From: Chrysaora quinquecirrha
Lineage: Eukaryota; Cnidaria; Scyphozoa; Semaeostomeae; Pelagiidae
Length of the DNA: 64,000 nt
Direction of reading: 5' to 3'
Assembly: GCA_014526335.1 (NCBI GenBank)
Contig: JACTAT010000025.1
Location: 595,235-659,234 of the forward strand
The translations under genes and the position numbers were made by a program. Every line of letters starts with the position of its first letter. Position 1 is the stretch's first letter. Shown piece by piece: positions 11,266 through 22,700 of this stretch. The notes under the pieces were generated by a model. That model had not been told where the DNA came from. It saw nothing but the letters and a program-made list of their open reading frames with translations, and ran no database searches.

Positions 11266-11694
11266 TCACCCCGGGTAATGTACATGCAGTACAGTGGAAG
11301 GTGTGAAGTACAGTAGAGGATATTCAGTTTAGTGGAGGGATATCATAAGTACAATGGAGGGATATCATCAGTACGATGGAAGGTTTCCAGTACTGGCTGT
11401 ACTGTACTGATGAATCATTGATGATACGCCATCAGTGATGATATCCCTCCACAGTACCGAATATCCTCAACTTTACTGATGATATCCATCCACTGTACCT
11501 GAATATCCTCCACTGTACTGATGATATCCCTCAACTTTACTGATGATACCCCTCCTGTCAACTGTACTGAATATCCCTCCACCGTACTGATGATATCCCT
11601 CCACCGTACTGATGATATCCCTCCACTGTACTGAATATCCTCCACTTTATTGCACACCCTCCATTGTGCTGCACATGCATTACCCCGGGTGATA
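11266..11694. mobile_element. foldback element with an inverted minisatellite core
   Basis: The ends are inverted repeats of about 40 bp: CACCCCGGGTAATGTACATG on the left, and its complement form GCATTACCCCGGGTG on the right. The interior is a roughly 25-bp minisatellite (GGAGGGATATCATCAGTAC type). It runs in one orientation to about 11390 and in the opposite orientation (GTACTGATGATATCCCTCC) from about 11430 onward. The whole unit is one large hairpin. A minus-strand open frame across it only translates the repeat. Confidence 0.8.
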
Positions 11695-12195
11695 TTTTCA
11701 ATTGGGAAACAGCTTCCAATAGCTGATAAGTCTACCGTTTTGGCAGTTTTCGAATTCCCCGTCAAACACGATCCTAGTATGCCTATTTACGCTCGAAATT
11801 CTCGACTGTTTACAGGTAGCTCTATCGTTGATGTTATTATCATTAAAGATTTGTGGCCTCCTACACGGAATGATGATTATTCAAATCCTCTCACTGCATA
11901 ATACCGTGGATTTAATTGGACCGCTCGTAAAAACTTTGCTTTCCCGAGCATCTATGATTTCTTGCACAGCAAGTGGACTGTTGTTACAAATAAAAGACAT
12001 TTAATGATCTTGAACACGTTTTGCGTCGAATGTAGCTGTTTGTTTGTCAAAAAGCACTAAAATACATACTAATCATATCCACGTGACAGATGCTCGTTTT
12101 TATCAAAACATCTGTTGCTTATAAGAAGAAACAGATGCCTTTGCTAGAAGGATTTGAAGGCCAACAAAAATGGGAATGTAGATAATTCTTGCACC
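11695..12195. other. unassigned DNA
   Basis: No gene or repeat recognised. A plus-strand open frame of about 80 codons (to 11901) begins inside the foldback element and has no other support. Confidence 0.3.
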
Positions 12196-12344
12196 TCATC
12201 ATTTTCATCATCATCATCATCATCATCATCAACAACAACATCGCCTTCATAACTATCATCATCATGGTGAGTCAATCAATTCAGCAATCGATCAAATAAA
12301 CAATCAATCAACCAAGCGATCAATCGACTAGTCCATCAATCATT

Positions 12345-12397
<53 letters not shown>

Positions 12398-12505
12398 AAT
12401 CATAATTATAATCATTGTCATTATAATCGTCATTTTCATCATTTTTTCATCACTACAATCATCATCATAATCACTACCATCATCATTATCATCATCACCC
12501 TTATC
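12196..12505. repeat. (ATC)n/(CAT)n microsatellite
   Basis: Two main pure CAT runs (about 12206-12232 and 12342-12400) sit in a wider field of imperfect ATC, AATC and ATTATC repeats. Confidence 0.95.
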
Positions 12506-12672
12506 ACAAAGAGTTCAAATAAATGTCTGGCTCAGTAAAGTCAACGATCTTACGTAAAACTTTGGCACAAACATGATCATAGTTCTGATACACACCACTA
12601 TTTCTATATGAAAATAAAATGCATAACTTGAGCGGAAAAGAAACCTTAAAACCGAGAATCTCTAGTAGCAAT

Positions 12673-15600
12673 TTACAACTTTGAGGACTCAACCATTTTA
12701 GCTACATTTCCATCGACTTCATAATTCAAGGGTGGGTGTCCAAGTCTCGTACAATTGCCTCTCATTCTATAAAATTCGATTGAAAAATTTCCATTCTGTT
12801 TACATTCTGTAAGTTTTTGTTGAATTCTTCTAAAGATTTTTGAATCCTAACCTCAAAACTCGTTGCTTTACCATCCTTAGATATGTTCTTTTGTCCGCGT
12901 CCTTCAGTCTCTGGATCTGACGGGTGAAAATCATCTCCAGGTAGAGTACTCTGTGAAATTTAGAAATTCAGATATTAAATTTACCTGACCAATCGCGTTA
13001 AAATAAGCAAAAATAATTCACTGGCTCAAAAGCTAGGTACTGTGGCGTCTCAAACCAGGTTAAATTTCCACCAATCAAATCAATCGATTTGACAGATTGA
13101 CCAATCAGAAACGTTGATTTTAATGGTTTAATTTAACCTCGTTTGACTTACCAGTTTTTATTTTCAATCTTCACAAATAGATAACTTTTAAATTTCCAGC
13201 AATAGTTGAAACATCTGTGGACATACTTGAACGTTTTCTTCCTCTGACTCTCTTTAGAGTACAAACGTAATAAATAACAAAGAGTTCCAAAGCTTAATAA
13301 AGACATGGTTCTTAAATAAAAAATGTGCGTGTTCCTTCTGTAATAAATGATTCTTTGATGCAATCTGTGGAGTTGCTTCATGTTAGTTTGAATTAGTGTT
13401 TATCACTATTGTGTTACTAATGTTAAACAATGTACAATTACAATTACAAATACAAACGTCAGAAACAGACCGACAAAATTGTCTAAGGCAAGATTTAAAC
13501 CTCCATTACACCCAGGTGCGGATAGAAATACACTCTTTTTTTTATAAGAAACTAAGATTTTTTTTCAGTACTCAAAGTTTCTTAGTTTTTGGATAATCTT
13601 GGTACTGAAAGTTTCTTAGCAGTTTGTTAGGGATCAAATTTTTAGTGCCAAAACAGGTAATTGACACTTTAATTTGACAAATAGAAGAAACAATACAATT
13701 CACGTTTACACGAGCTGTTCTTTTTGTAAAATAGACACTTGTCGTGTAACAGAAGTTCGTTTTTCGATAAGAGGTCTGGGTCGGCGCGTCATTTTTCTGG
13801 AAAATGGTAGATACCAGGAGTAAGAGAATCCTTTCTGCGTGCAACGACCTTGATTACAGTCGCTTTAGGAGAGTTAGTGCAGCAGATGTTACTTCTTATT
13901 CACGAATAATAGAAGAAAAAGGGGAGAAAAGGAATCTGTGACAGTAAATGTTAAAATTATCTGCAGAAACTCAGGAAACAAGATGCAAGTAACTCACAAA
14001 AAGGAAAATACTTGATTAAATGCCTCCTAGATCAGATAAACTGGCACTTGAAACCTTTCTTTCACTTTATTTCCCATTAAACGTGAATTTGAAGCAAAAT
14101 TTGCTGCAATATTCTCTCCGTGGAGAAACGTCTACTGCAATTCCGGTCTTTGCACGTCGAGAGGATTCCCTTACTCGAAAAAATCGGTCTGCGCCATTTT
14201 CCAGAAAAATGTCGCGCCGACCCAGACCTCTTTGAAAAGGTCTATATTCTTATCCCAACTGACCTGTCGACATAAGTGCTCTGGCAACTAGTTCCTTTTA
14301 TGACAACTAGATGGTGCACAGTTCCAGAAAGTTGTCCGGGTATGCACTACTTCTGTCATAAGTTGACAACTAATTCAGTTGCAATCAACATGAGCACTTT
14401 TTTGACCGTGATCAAATGTATCCTATGAGTTCAGACTAGTTGGTAAGATGTTGACATGAGTTAGCAGTTACAACTGGTTTGCGTTTGTTCCATTGTATTG
14501 TAGGCCAACCTAAGCCTGGCTTACGATTTTAAGATAAATTTTTCATAGATAGGCTGGCTCAATCAAAACTCAGCTTCTGAAAAGCTTTCAAATCTATCAG
14601 AAAAAGAAATTATATTGATACCTTGAAAGCCTAGTTAATTCATATGCCTGTGGAGGAGCAACCCATAATTTCTGATCCAAATGATCTTGAAGCATGTTAA
14701 CTGGCTCACTCCACTGAGCATGCACAGTCTCTTTATTATCTTGTTCAATATGAGGTTGATAATCCAAAGTGCAAAGGTAGAATATAGTGTCATATCTTCT
14801 GGCCATTGAGACTGGTGTAAGCCAGTTTGACCATTCCGTTAATGACCAAATGTCAGGAACAAAATTGAATTTCCTGAGAAAAAACAAATTTGTAGCAAAA
14901 AATTATGGTATTATTAAAAGTATTAATCTTTGAGTAGTACAAATAGAATTGTCAGAAACAGCGGAAATGATTTCGGACATAGTTAAAGACCTTTTTGTCT
15001 GACACTTCTCAAAGTATAAATGTCCGACAGAGAAGATGCAAACAACTGACTAAGGCAGAATTTGATACCCAAATGCGGATCGAAATGCATCAATCAGAAA
15101 AAGAAGCTTTTAATTGTAATGTTATCTTGTAGAAACTAGAATTCAGATGAGACAAGAATCTTCTGGACAAAGAAAAAATCTTGCTCCGATTGAAAATCTG
15201 GGAAAATTAATTAAGGGGGGGGGGCATCACAAGGGGGCTAACAAGCTTACGGGGCTGAGAAAACTGACACTGAAGAACAATTATTTTTGGTACAATGCAT
15301 CCTTATTTACCTGCACATTTCTAGAAATAGAGAGGAATTATTATGCACCCTCTTTCTCCAATGCAAGATTTCTGCAGGACCCAACCCTGGGATGGTTGAT
15401 CCATCTTTTGACTTGACGATTAACACACCAGATTCTTCAAATGTCTCTCTCAGGGCACAGATGCGAAATGCAACATCAGGGCCAAGGGTAGAATCCATGT
15501 AGTGATCAAATAAGGGTGGTCTAACACCAGGCACATTTTATAGGATTCAATGTGTCTTCACTGAATCCAGCAGAGATAAAGACATCTTTCCACTCATCTG

Positions 15601-16320
15601 AACAGTCTATCTGTTCAATCACTCCACCAGGGAAGACATATGCATTTGGCTGCAAAAGAGGAGCTTGGATTTAAGTCTTGTTTGAAGTGATCAGGTCAAA
15701 AGTCTTGTCAGGTTTTGTCAAGTTGTATGGTCTCAATGACGTCAAATGGCCAATGCAGGCTCATTGAGGTCAGATAAACAGCCGAAGGGTCAGATTAAAT
15801 TACAGATCAGGTCAAGCTGGGTCAAGAAAGCTCAGCTCAAGTCAGGTCATGTCAGGTCAAACAATAAAAAACAATGGTTCTATTGTTTGAAAAACAATAC
15901 CTTTTGGTATGCAGTGCCTGAACAAAAATTCCAGTCTGATGTGATCTGCAAGCATTGTAGCCTTATTGTTTTGTAAAAGATATAAGAAACTCTTATATCA
16001 AATAAACTGATAAACTGGACACATAAGCAGCAATATTTTCACCAGCTTACCATAAATCGACTTTCTGAACTTCTTTTCAAGAGCAAAATATCAAAGTCAG
16101 TCCTCTTGTTCTTTCCATTTTCTCCAGCAGCGTCAGGCCTAGGCCCAGTGCCATTCTTCTTAGGCCCGTTCTTGTCATAAGATTCACTCGGGTTATTTTC
16201 GGACAAATACGAAGGGCTTTTATCATTCAGATGTTTAGAATGAGCAGAGCCGGCTCTATTTTTTCCAGCAATTATCAACGTAGCTGCATCTTTCCATGCT
16301 TTCTTTGGTATTTTGCTCAT
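12673..16320 (-). CDS. NUDT19: NUDT19-like Nudix hydrolase, with an apparent frameshift
   Basis: NUDT19 is an acyl-CoA-type Nudix hydrolase of peroxisomes or mitochondria that splits CoA esters. Exons found (minus strand): 16051-16320 (start MSKIPKKAWKDAATLIIAG; ends FDILLLKRSSESRFM); 15311-15649 (NAYVFPGGVIE, then the Nudix box core RETFEESG within DVAFRICALRETFEESGVL); 14622-14873 (VPDIWSLTEWSNWLTP and WVAPPQAYELTRL, the family's signature region); 12872-12950 (STLPGDD); and probably 12673-12806 (ends at TAA, across a 65-bp intron). Phases agree except for two problems. Exon 2 changes frame by one base near 15535, between NPIK and VPGVRPP. The exon expected between 14622 and 12950 (about 30 residues) was not found. 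The gene is head-to-head with the zinc-finger gene. The frameshift could be a base-calling error in an AAAA run or real decay. Family assignment is strong; completeness is not. Confidence 0.75.
13764..14238. mobile_element. palindromic element, family B (GGTCTGGGTCGGCGCG ends)
   Basis: The left arm reads GAGGTCTGGGTCGGCGCG and then TTTTTCTGGAAAATGG. The right arm is the inverse (CCATTTTCCAGAAAAATG, then CGCGCCGACCCAGACCTC). About 290 bp lie between. A half copy occurs near 35340-35615 and a small fragment near 22215-22280. It sits in an intron of the NUDT19-like gene. No coding capacity. Confidence 0.75.
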
Positions 16321-16716
16321 AATTTGGACCTTTCAGTTTGCAGTGACCTGCATCTTGAACTTATGAAGTTGAAAGGTGATGCAAAATAACATGCGCATTT
16401 GTGAGAAATCCAATTCGAAAAGAAAGTTTAACAAGGTGGGAGCCACTTACAGTACAAGAGCGGAGAAACTGATTTGAAATCACCAAGAAGGGAAATCACT
16501 GTTTGAGGAATTGAGCGATATTAGATAACAATTTTGAAAATAAATTCTAAAATCTTACCCCATTTTTACATTTCCCCACTCTAAAACGTCTGACAAGACG
16601 CAAGCTATAAAGGTGGAAGGGATTGTCCTTGTCCTTTTGTTTATGTATTTACGACAAAATTGAGTTGAATTGAAATGCTACACGCCGAAGCCGAAGCTTG
16701 AGGCGCAACCTTGTCG
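16321..16716. promoter_or_regulatory. shared 5' region of the NUDT19-like and zinc-finger genes
   Basis: About 396 bp separate the two divergent start codons. A bidirectional promoter is inferred from the arrangement. No TATA box or specific motif could be assigned with confidence. Confidence 0.4.
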
Positions 16717-19700
16717 ATGAGAAAATGGCTTCGGTTGCTACTGCAGGAAATGGCGAAAATGCAACGATTTTGCAAAGGTATACGCATTAGATTACCCGAT
16801 TTGCATATAATAGGTTTGATTATAACATAGATCGTTTATATAACGTTAGTTTTGAGGTGTTTTTTTTCGATTTTATGTTTTGGTAAGCATATTCGTCTCG
16901 CCGAACTTTGAAAGCGTGCTGAAATTTGAAGACGGGTCCTGCCTCTCCTCACGTTCGGCAGGATCGAATTTCTCGATCAAAATTAACTCTTTCCAGACAG
17001 ATTTTAAATTGCTTCGATCACAGAAAGCTTATTTAAGTTAAGGTTTTTAAGATTGTGGTATTTAAATTAGAGAAAGCGAAAATAATTAGGTTTGAATTTA
17101 TTCTAAAAGTTCGTTACGATCGTTTTCGGATAGGCCATGAAAAACAAGCGTCGATCTTGCGGTCACGCTCAATTAGTTTCGATAAAACAGGTCGCTCATA
17201 ATGGAATTTTCAAGCACAGGGAGACCAAAATGTCTTTGAACATGATGTAAAATTTGTATAACAATAACAATAATTAACATCTAAATAATCTGTATAGCAA
17301 TAATTTTTCTAGCGATGAAAATACAAAAAACGAAACTGAAAACCCGTCCGTCAGTGGTAAGTGCATTGATTTTTATATTTTATTTTAAATTGCGAAGGTT
17401 GTTTTCAAAAATTTGCAAAAAATTAAAGCCCCATTGCTTCAGTTTTCTCTGCGAGTCTTTCGCGTTTTCTAAGCGGACCCGCGCTATTTTTGCGTGAAAT
17501 AATAATATTGCTGCACATTTGCACAACATCTGCACATTTGCACAACATTGTTATATTTATAAATTTTGTTTCTTTGTTTTAAAAAAAAAATTTGATTGGC
17601 TGTTAAAAAAAAAAAAAAAAAACATAATGCGTTTTTTAAGTGTATCTGCCAACATTGGTGTAAATACATTTGCATGAATGCATGGAATATGCGGCGTTTC
17701 TGGAAGTAATCTCCTTGTTTCTTCGTTTTACCGCGCTTCTTCTGCAATATTATGGCGCTTTCCAAGTTTCACGCAGCTCTCTGCGTTTTCTCACGTTTTT
17801 TTTCATATTTTCTGTATAGAAGAGGATCTTTCATTCGTAAAAGAAAACATTCATTTGTTGCCTGAAGACGTAAAATCAAAGTTGCATGAATTGGAGACTG
17901 CTTTTCAAGAAGGTATGCAATGACTTTTATTTCACTTTAATTCTTATTCGCCTCTCCACGGCCCATGAATTCAGCTTTGAATGACAAGATTATGGCAAGA
18001 TATACAATGAACGTGGCTTGAGAGTGTTGCCATGGCAACAGAGGTGTGGCATGGGTGTGGTTATAGGTTTCTATGGCAACGGAGACACCTCTGAAATTTT
18101 AGAACGGGACCAAAAGAACCAATATTGCTTGAACATTAGCAGTTTGCTTATCAGGAAACGTTTTAACGTTTGATCACGCACATCACAAACATTGCTTGAC
18201 AATCAGAATTTGCTAGGCAATTGGGCAACGTTTTTGAAAAGGTCCAAAACATTCTTGGCTTGGCGCAAGCGAAACATGTTTGACAAGCGATGCTTGAGAC
18301 GTGGTGAAAATACATTTTGCTTGGCATCGAATTTCAGATGTTTGGCAAACAATGTTTGATCGTAAGCCTATGCTTAATGTTTCACACACTGCTGTGCGAC
18401 TTATTTTGCAGGAGAAGTGACTGAAAAAGGCTTCAATAAGAAATGTGCAGCGCTATTATTACCGCAGATTCCCAAACGTAAGTAACTCCGATTCTGCTCA
18501 ACCATCTCTATCATGAAGACAAATAGAAAAAATTGCATTCACTTATCACGATCACTAATGAATAATCGCTAATGACTGATATCATTTTAAACAACAATCA
18601 GTAATCGCTGTCAGCAATCAGTTATCACTGTCAGCAATCAGTAATCACTGTCAGTAATGATCAGTAATCACTGTCAGCAATCAGTAATCACTGTCAGCAA
18701 TCAGTAATCACTGTCAACAATGATCAGTAATCAGTAATGAAATGTGTTTAAAAAAGATAATGAGAGAGTTATTTTTGTTGGCTATAGCTGAGACGGTTGT
18801 TTATTCACTAAAGTGCGAGAAACAGTAACAACTTGGACATACTTAGAAGCTATTTTCGTCTGACGCTTCTCGAGTATAAACGTCAGAAACAGACTGAAAC
18901 AATACCACCAATCTTAGTCAATTGTTTAGGTCTGTTTCTGATGTTTATACTCTGAAGAATACCAGACGAAAGAAGCTTTACATATGGCCTAAACTATCTC
19001 CGCTTTTCCCGCCATTGCGACATTTTATACCACTCAAAGTCTCTATTACTGTTAGGACAGGAATAAATAGCATTTTTAAGCTGTTTGATAACTTTTCAGT
19101 ATTCTTAGCTATTTTAACGCAATACATTCATGATTATTGCAGTTCGAAACACAGCAAAAGAAGTGGAGGAGGAATATTTTGAGCCACCTATCGAAACACT
19201 GCCAAAGATTATCATAGAGCAGCTGAATGAATTGGAAAGAGAACTCAAAGATGGTAAAGTTATCTCCTTTTTCCTCATTTTCGCCTTTTTTTAGGTACAG
19301 GACAGACAGGCCTTCCCTTCCCCCGTCCTGAAAAATGGTACAAGCCTTCGACTATGGTGAACGAGGCCTTTCCCATTTTAGCCTTAATCTGCTTATTTAC
19401 CCCACAGGGTGAAAAGGTTCTTGCATAACCCTTGCCAAACGATCAAACATTGTTGGTCAAACGTTATATAAATTTGCTTTACAACAAATGTTTAACGGTT
19501 TGGTCACGTCCAAAGTCATTGGTGTCCAACATTTTGGAACAACAAAGTTATTGCTAATGCGTTAGCAGGAACGCCTTGTTGCTTGCCAAAATGTTGCAAG
19601 TTGTTGAAGTTTGACAAAAGAAATGTTTGACAAGAAATGTTGGAAAGGCGGCCAGACGATCAAACATTTCTTGACAAGCAGAAGTAAGCAAAATTTGTGG

Positions 19701-22700
19701 CGTGTTTTTGACAAAGTTGACGAAAGCAAAAAATTCTTGACGAGCAATGTTTTGTGACGTGGCCAAACGGTCAAACATTTTGCTTGACAAGCAAATTTCA
19801 AATGTTTAACCAACGATGTTTAATCGTTTGACCAGGACTTGGAGGAAATGTTAAAAATAGCAGGCTCTAGGTTCTTATTTGAGGAAGGTCAATATACGCG
19901 GGTTTTTACTGTGATGTAGCTACAGTCAGTGATTTCGACCAGGATTTCATTCTAACCTGGCTTTTCCATTAATGACGCTCATTATTTTTGCTTACGGCAT
20001 TAAAAGTTGCATATGGATGAGAAGTGAGAAAAAACATCTTGTATCCACGGCTCAAAACTGTTATGGAGCTTACGACACCCACTAACACTGTCTAATCGTA
20101 TCAGCTTCATATGCAAGCCGTGGGCACTAATTTGCTATTCAAATCATTTCTTAATGATTTGGTCCAGCTGCCGTAAGCCCATTCAAGAAATCAGAAATCA
20201 AATTTAAATTCATTTTCTCTTTTCTATTTTTCTCTCGTACTTCAAAATAAAGCTTTTTGGCTGTCAAAATGTACTGCAATAATAATAATAATAATAATAA
20301 CTTGAATAAAGGGGCCTACACAGCCTTGTTTTAAACCCAGCTTCTAGGCCCATAAACCCTTTAAACATTGATTCGATATGTCCACTATCGCTCGCAGCGG
20401 TTATTGCCTGGTGAAAAGATCAAACATTGTCTGTCCGTCAAAAATTTGAGATTTGCTTTACAACAAATGTTTAACGGTTTGGCTACGTCCAAAGTCATTG
20501 CTGTCCAACATTTTGGAACAACGAAGTTATTGCTAATGGCAAGCACGAGCGCCTTGTTTCTGTTGAAGTTTGACAATAACAAAAGAAATGCTTGACAAGC
20601 AATGTTGGAAAGGCGGCCAGACGATCAAACATTGCTTGACAAGAAGAAGTAAACAAAATTTGTTTTGTGATGTTTTTGACAAAGTTGACGAAAGCAACAA
20701 ATTCTTGACGAGCAATGTTTTTGGACGTGGCCAAACGGTCAAACATTTTGCTTGACAAGCAAGTTTCAAATGTTTAACCAACGATGTTTGATCGTTTGAC
20801 CAGGATTTGGAGGAAGTATAAAAATATCAGGCCCTAGGTTCTTATTTGAGGAAGGTCGATGTACGCGGGTTTTTACTGTGATGCAGCTACAGTCAGTGAT
20901 TTCGACCAGGATTTCATTCTAACCTGGCTTTTCCATTAATGACGCTCATTATTTTTGCTTACGGCATTAAAAGTTGCATATGGATGAGAAGTGAGAAAAA
21001 AACATCTTGTATCCACGGCTCAAAACTGTTATGCAGCTTACGACACCCACTAACACTGTCTAATCGTATCAGCTTCATATGCAAGTCGTGGGCACTCATT
21101 TGCTATTCCAATAATGAGCGAAATTCTTAATGATTTGGTCCAGCTGCCGTAAGCCCATTCAAGAAATCAGGAATCAAGTTTAGATTTATTTCTATTTTAT
21201 TTTTCTCTCGAATTTCAAATAAAGCTTTTTGGCTGTCAAAATGTACTGCAATAATAAAAATAATAATGACTTGAATTACGGGGCCAACACAGCCTTGTTT
21301 AAACCCAGCTTCTAGGCCCATAAACCCTTTAAACATTGATTCGATATGTCCACTATCGCTCGCAGGGATTATTGCCTGGTGTGCCTGCCCTTCAAACATT
21401 TAAGATTTGCTTTACAAGTAATGTTTGACTGTTTGGTAACATCGCAAAACATTGCTTGACAAATGCAAAGGTCGTGGCCAAACGATCAAGCATTGTTGGT
21501 CAAAAATTTAAGATTTGCTTTACAAACAATGTTTGACCGTTTGATTACATCACAAAACATTGCTTAGGCCTTTGCCAAACGATCAAACATTGCTGGTCAA
21601 ACATTTGAGATTTGCTTTGCAAGCTGTTTCACCGTTTGGCCACGTCGCAAAATATTGCTTTACAAGCAGAACTGCGATGTTTTTGAAAATTGTCTATAAC
21701 ATTTGCTGCTTGTCACAAGCAAACTTTTGTTTAACGAGCAATGTTTTGTAATATAGCCAAACAATCAAATATTGCTTGATAAGCAAACTTTCAGATGTTT
21801 CCTAAACAATGTCTGATCGCTTGGCCATGGCCTGAGAATAGAATCCATCTTTTCGACAAAATGGCCGCCGGGAAATTTTTCGAAAGCCACAGCACCCTTA
21901 CAGTTGGCTCTGTGAGAATTGAAGTTTTATGCGAATTTTTAGTTTAATATTCTTGGTTCGTATCGAAAATTGAGTAAGTTGAATAATTTTCAGTATTTTC
22001 GGAATGAACTAATTTAGTCCTCTCGAAACCATGTAGCTACGTAGTGGTCTCTCTCGTTAATAAATTTATGCTCATTTATTCCGTTATAGAGGAAGTAACA
22101 TCAAAGGGGTACAAAAGAAAACGAGAGAAGATTCTTGCTCCTTTCATGTTGAAGGGTAAGTGCCGTCTGAAACTGCCCTATATTGTGTCCACATACACTC
22201 TTTCAAGCAATACAATCTACGTTTACAGTAGCTGCTTTTTGTAAAAATACGCACTTAACGTGTAACAGAATTTCGTTTCTCGAGGCCATATTTCTAATTC
22301 TTAACCTTTAAGGCCCATTTCCACTTCGTTCGCATTCACTGTTCGCTAGCGAATTTGCTGGTTCGCAAGTCGCTACCGAACAGAAAACAACTTTTGCGAC
22401 CAATTTTAAGCCATAAACCAAGTAAGACCTTTACGAAAGGTTGAACTTCACTTGAACATCGTTTTGCGTTCGCGTTTTTCTGATCGCTAGCGAACAGCGA
22501 ATGCGAACGTAGTGGAAATAGGCCTTTAATGATTGCGTCTGCAACGGGATTCTAGGTAACAATGGCGTCTGCCAGCCACGAGTCACAGCGATCACGAAAA
22601 GAATTCTTAACTTGATTGGATACTCTTCATACTCATTAACCGACCAAACGAATTGACGTCAGAGCTTACTGGGGACCCACTGAGTTCATTATTGCGCCAC

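Noticed and set aside
11415..11765. Minus ORF with repeated DIISTVE units as a repeat protein
   Set aside because: The repeat units are the minisatellite of the foldback element; the frame ends with the element.
12504..12692. Minus ORF ending DFTEPDIYLNSL as the last NUDT19 exon
   Set aside because: It does not resemble the family's C-terminus, and another frame (12673-12806) fits the phase of the preceding exon and reaches a stop.
13148..13381. Minus ORF as the missing NUDT19 exon
   Set aside because: No frame gives the expected Nudix C-terminal sequence, and the one that would match the next exon's phase has an in-frame stop before the GTAAGT.
16725..16777. Alternative first exon frame starting MASVATAGNGENATI for the zinc-finger gene
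   Set aside because: It looks like a natural N-terminus but ends in phase 2, whereas the second exon needs phase 1; the ATG at 16717 fits. An unseen intermediate exon could still rescue it.
19554..20781. Several minus ORFs containing FDRLATSKNIARQ-like peptides
   Set aside because: They recur wherever family A palindromic elements occur (also 26391-26714, 30503-30955 and 55226-55555) and are repeat translations.
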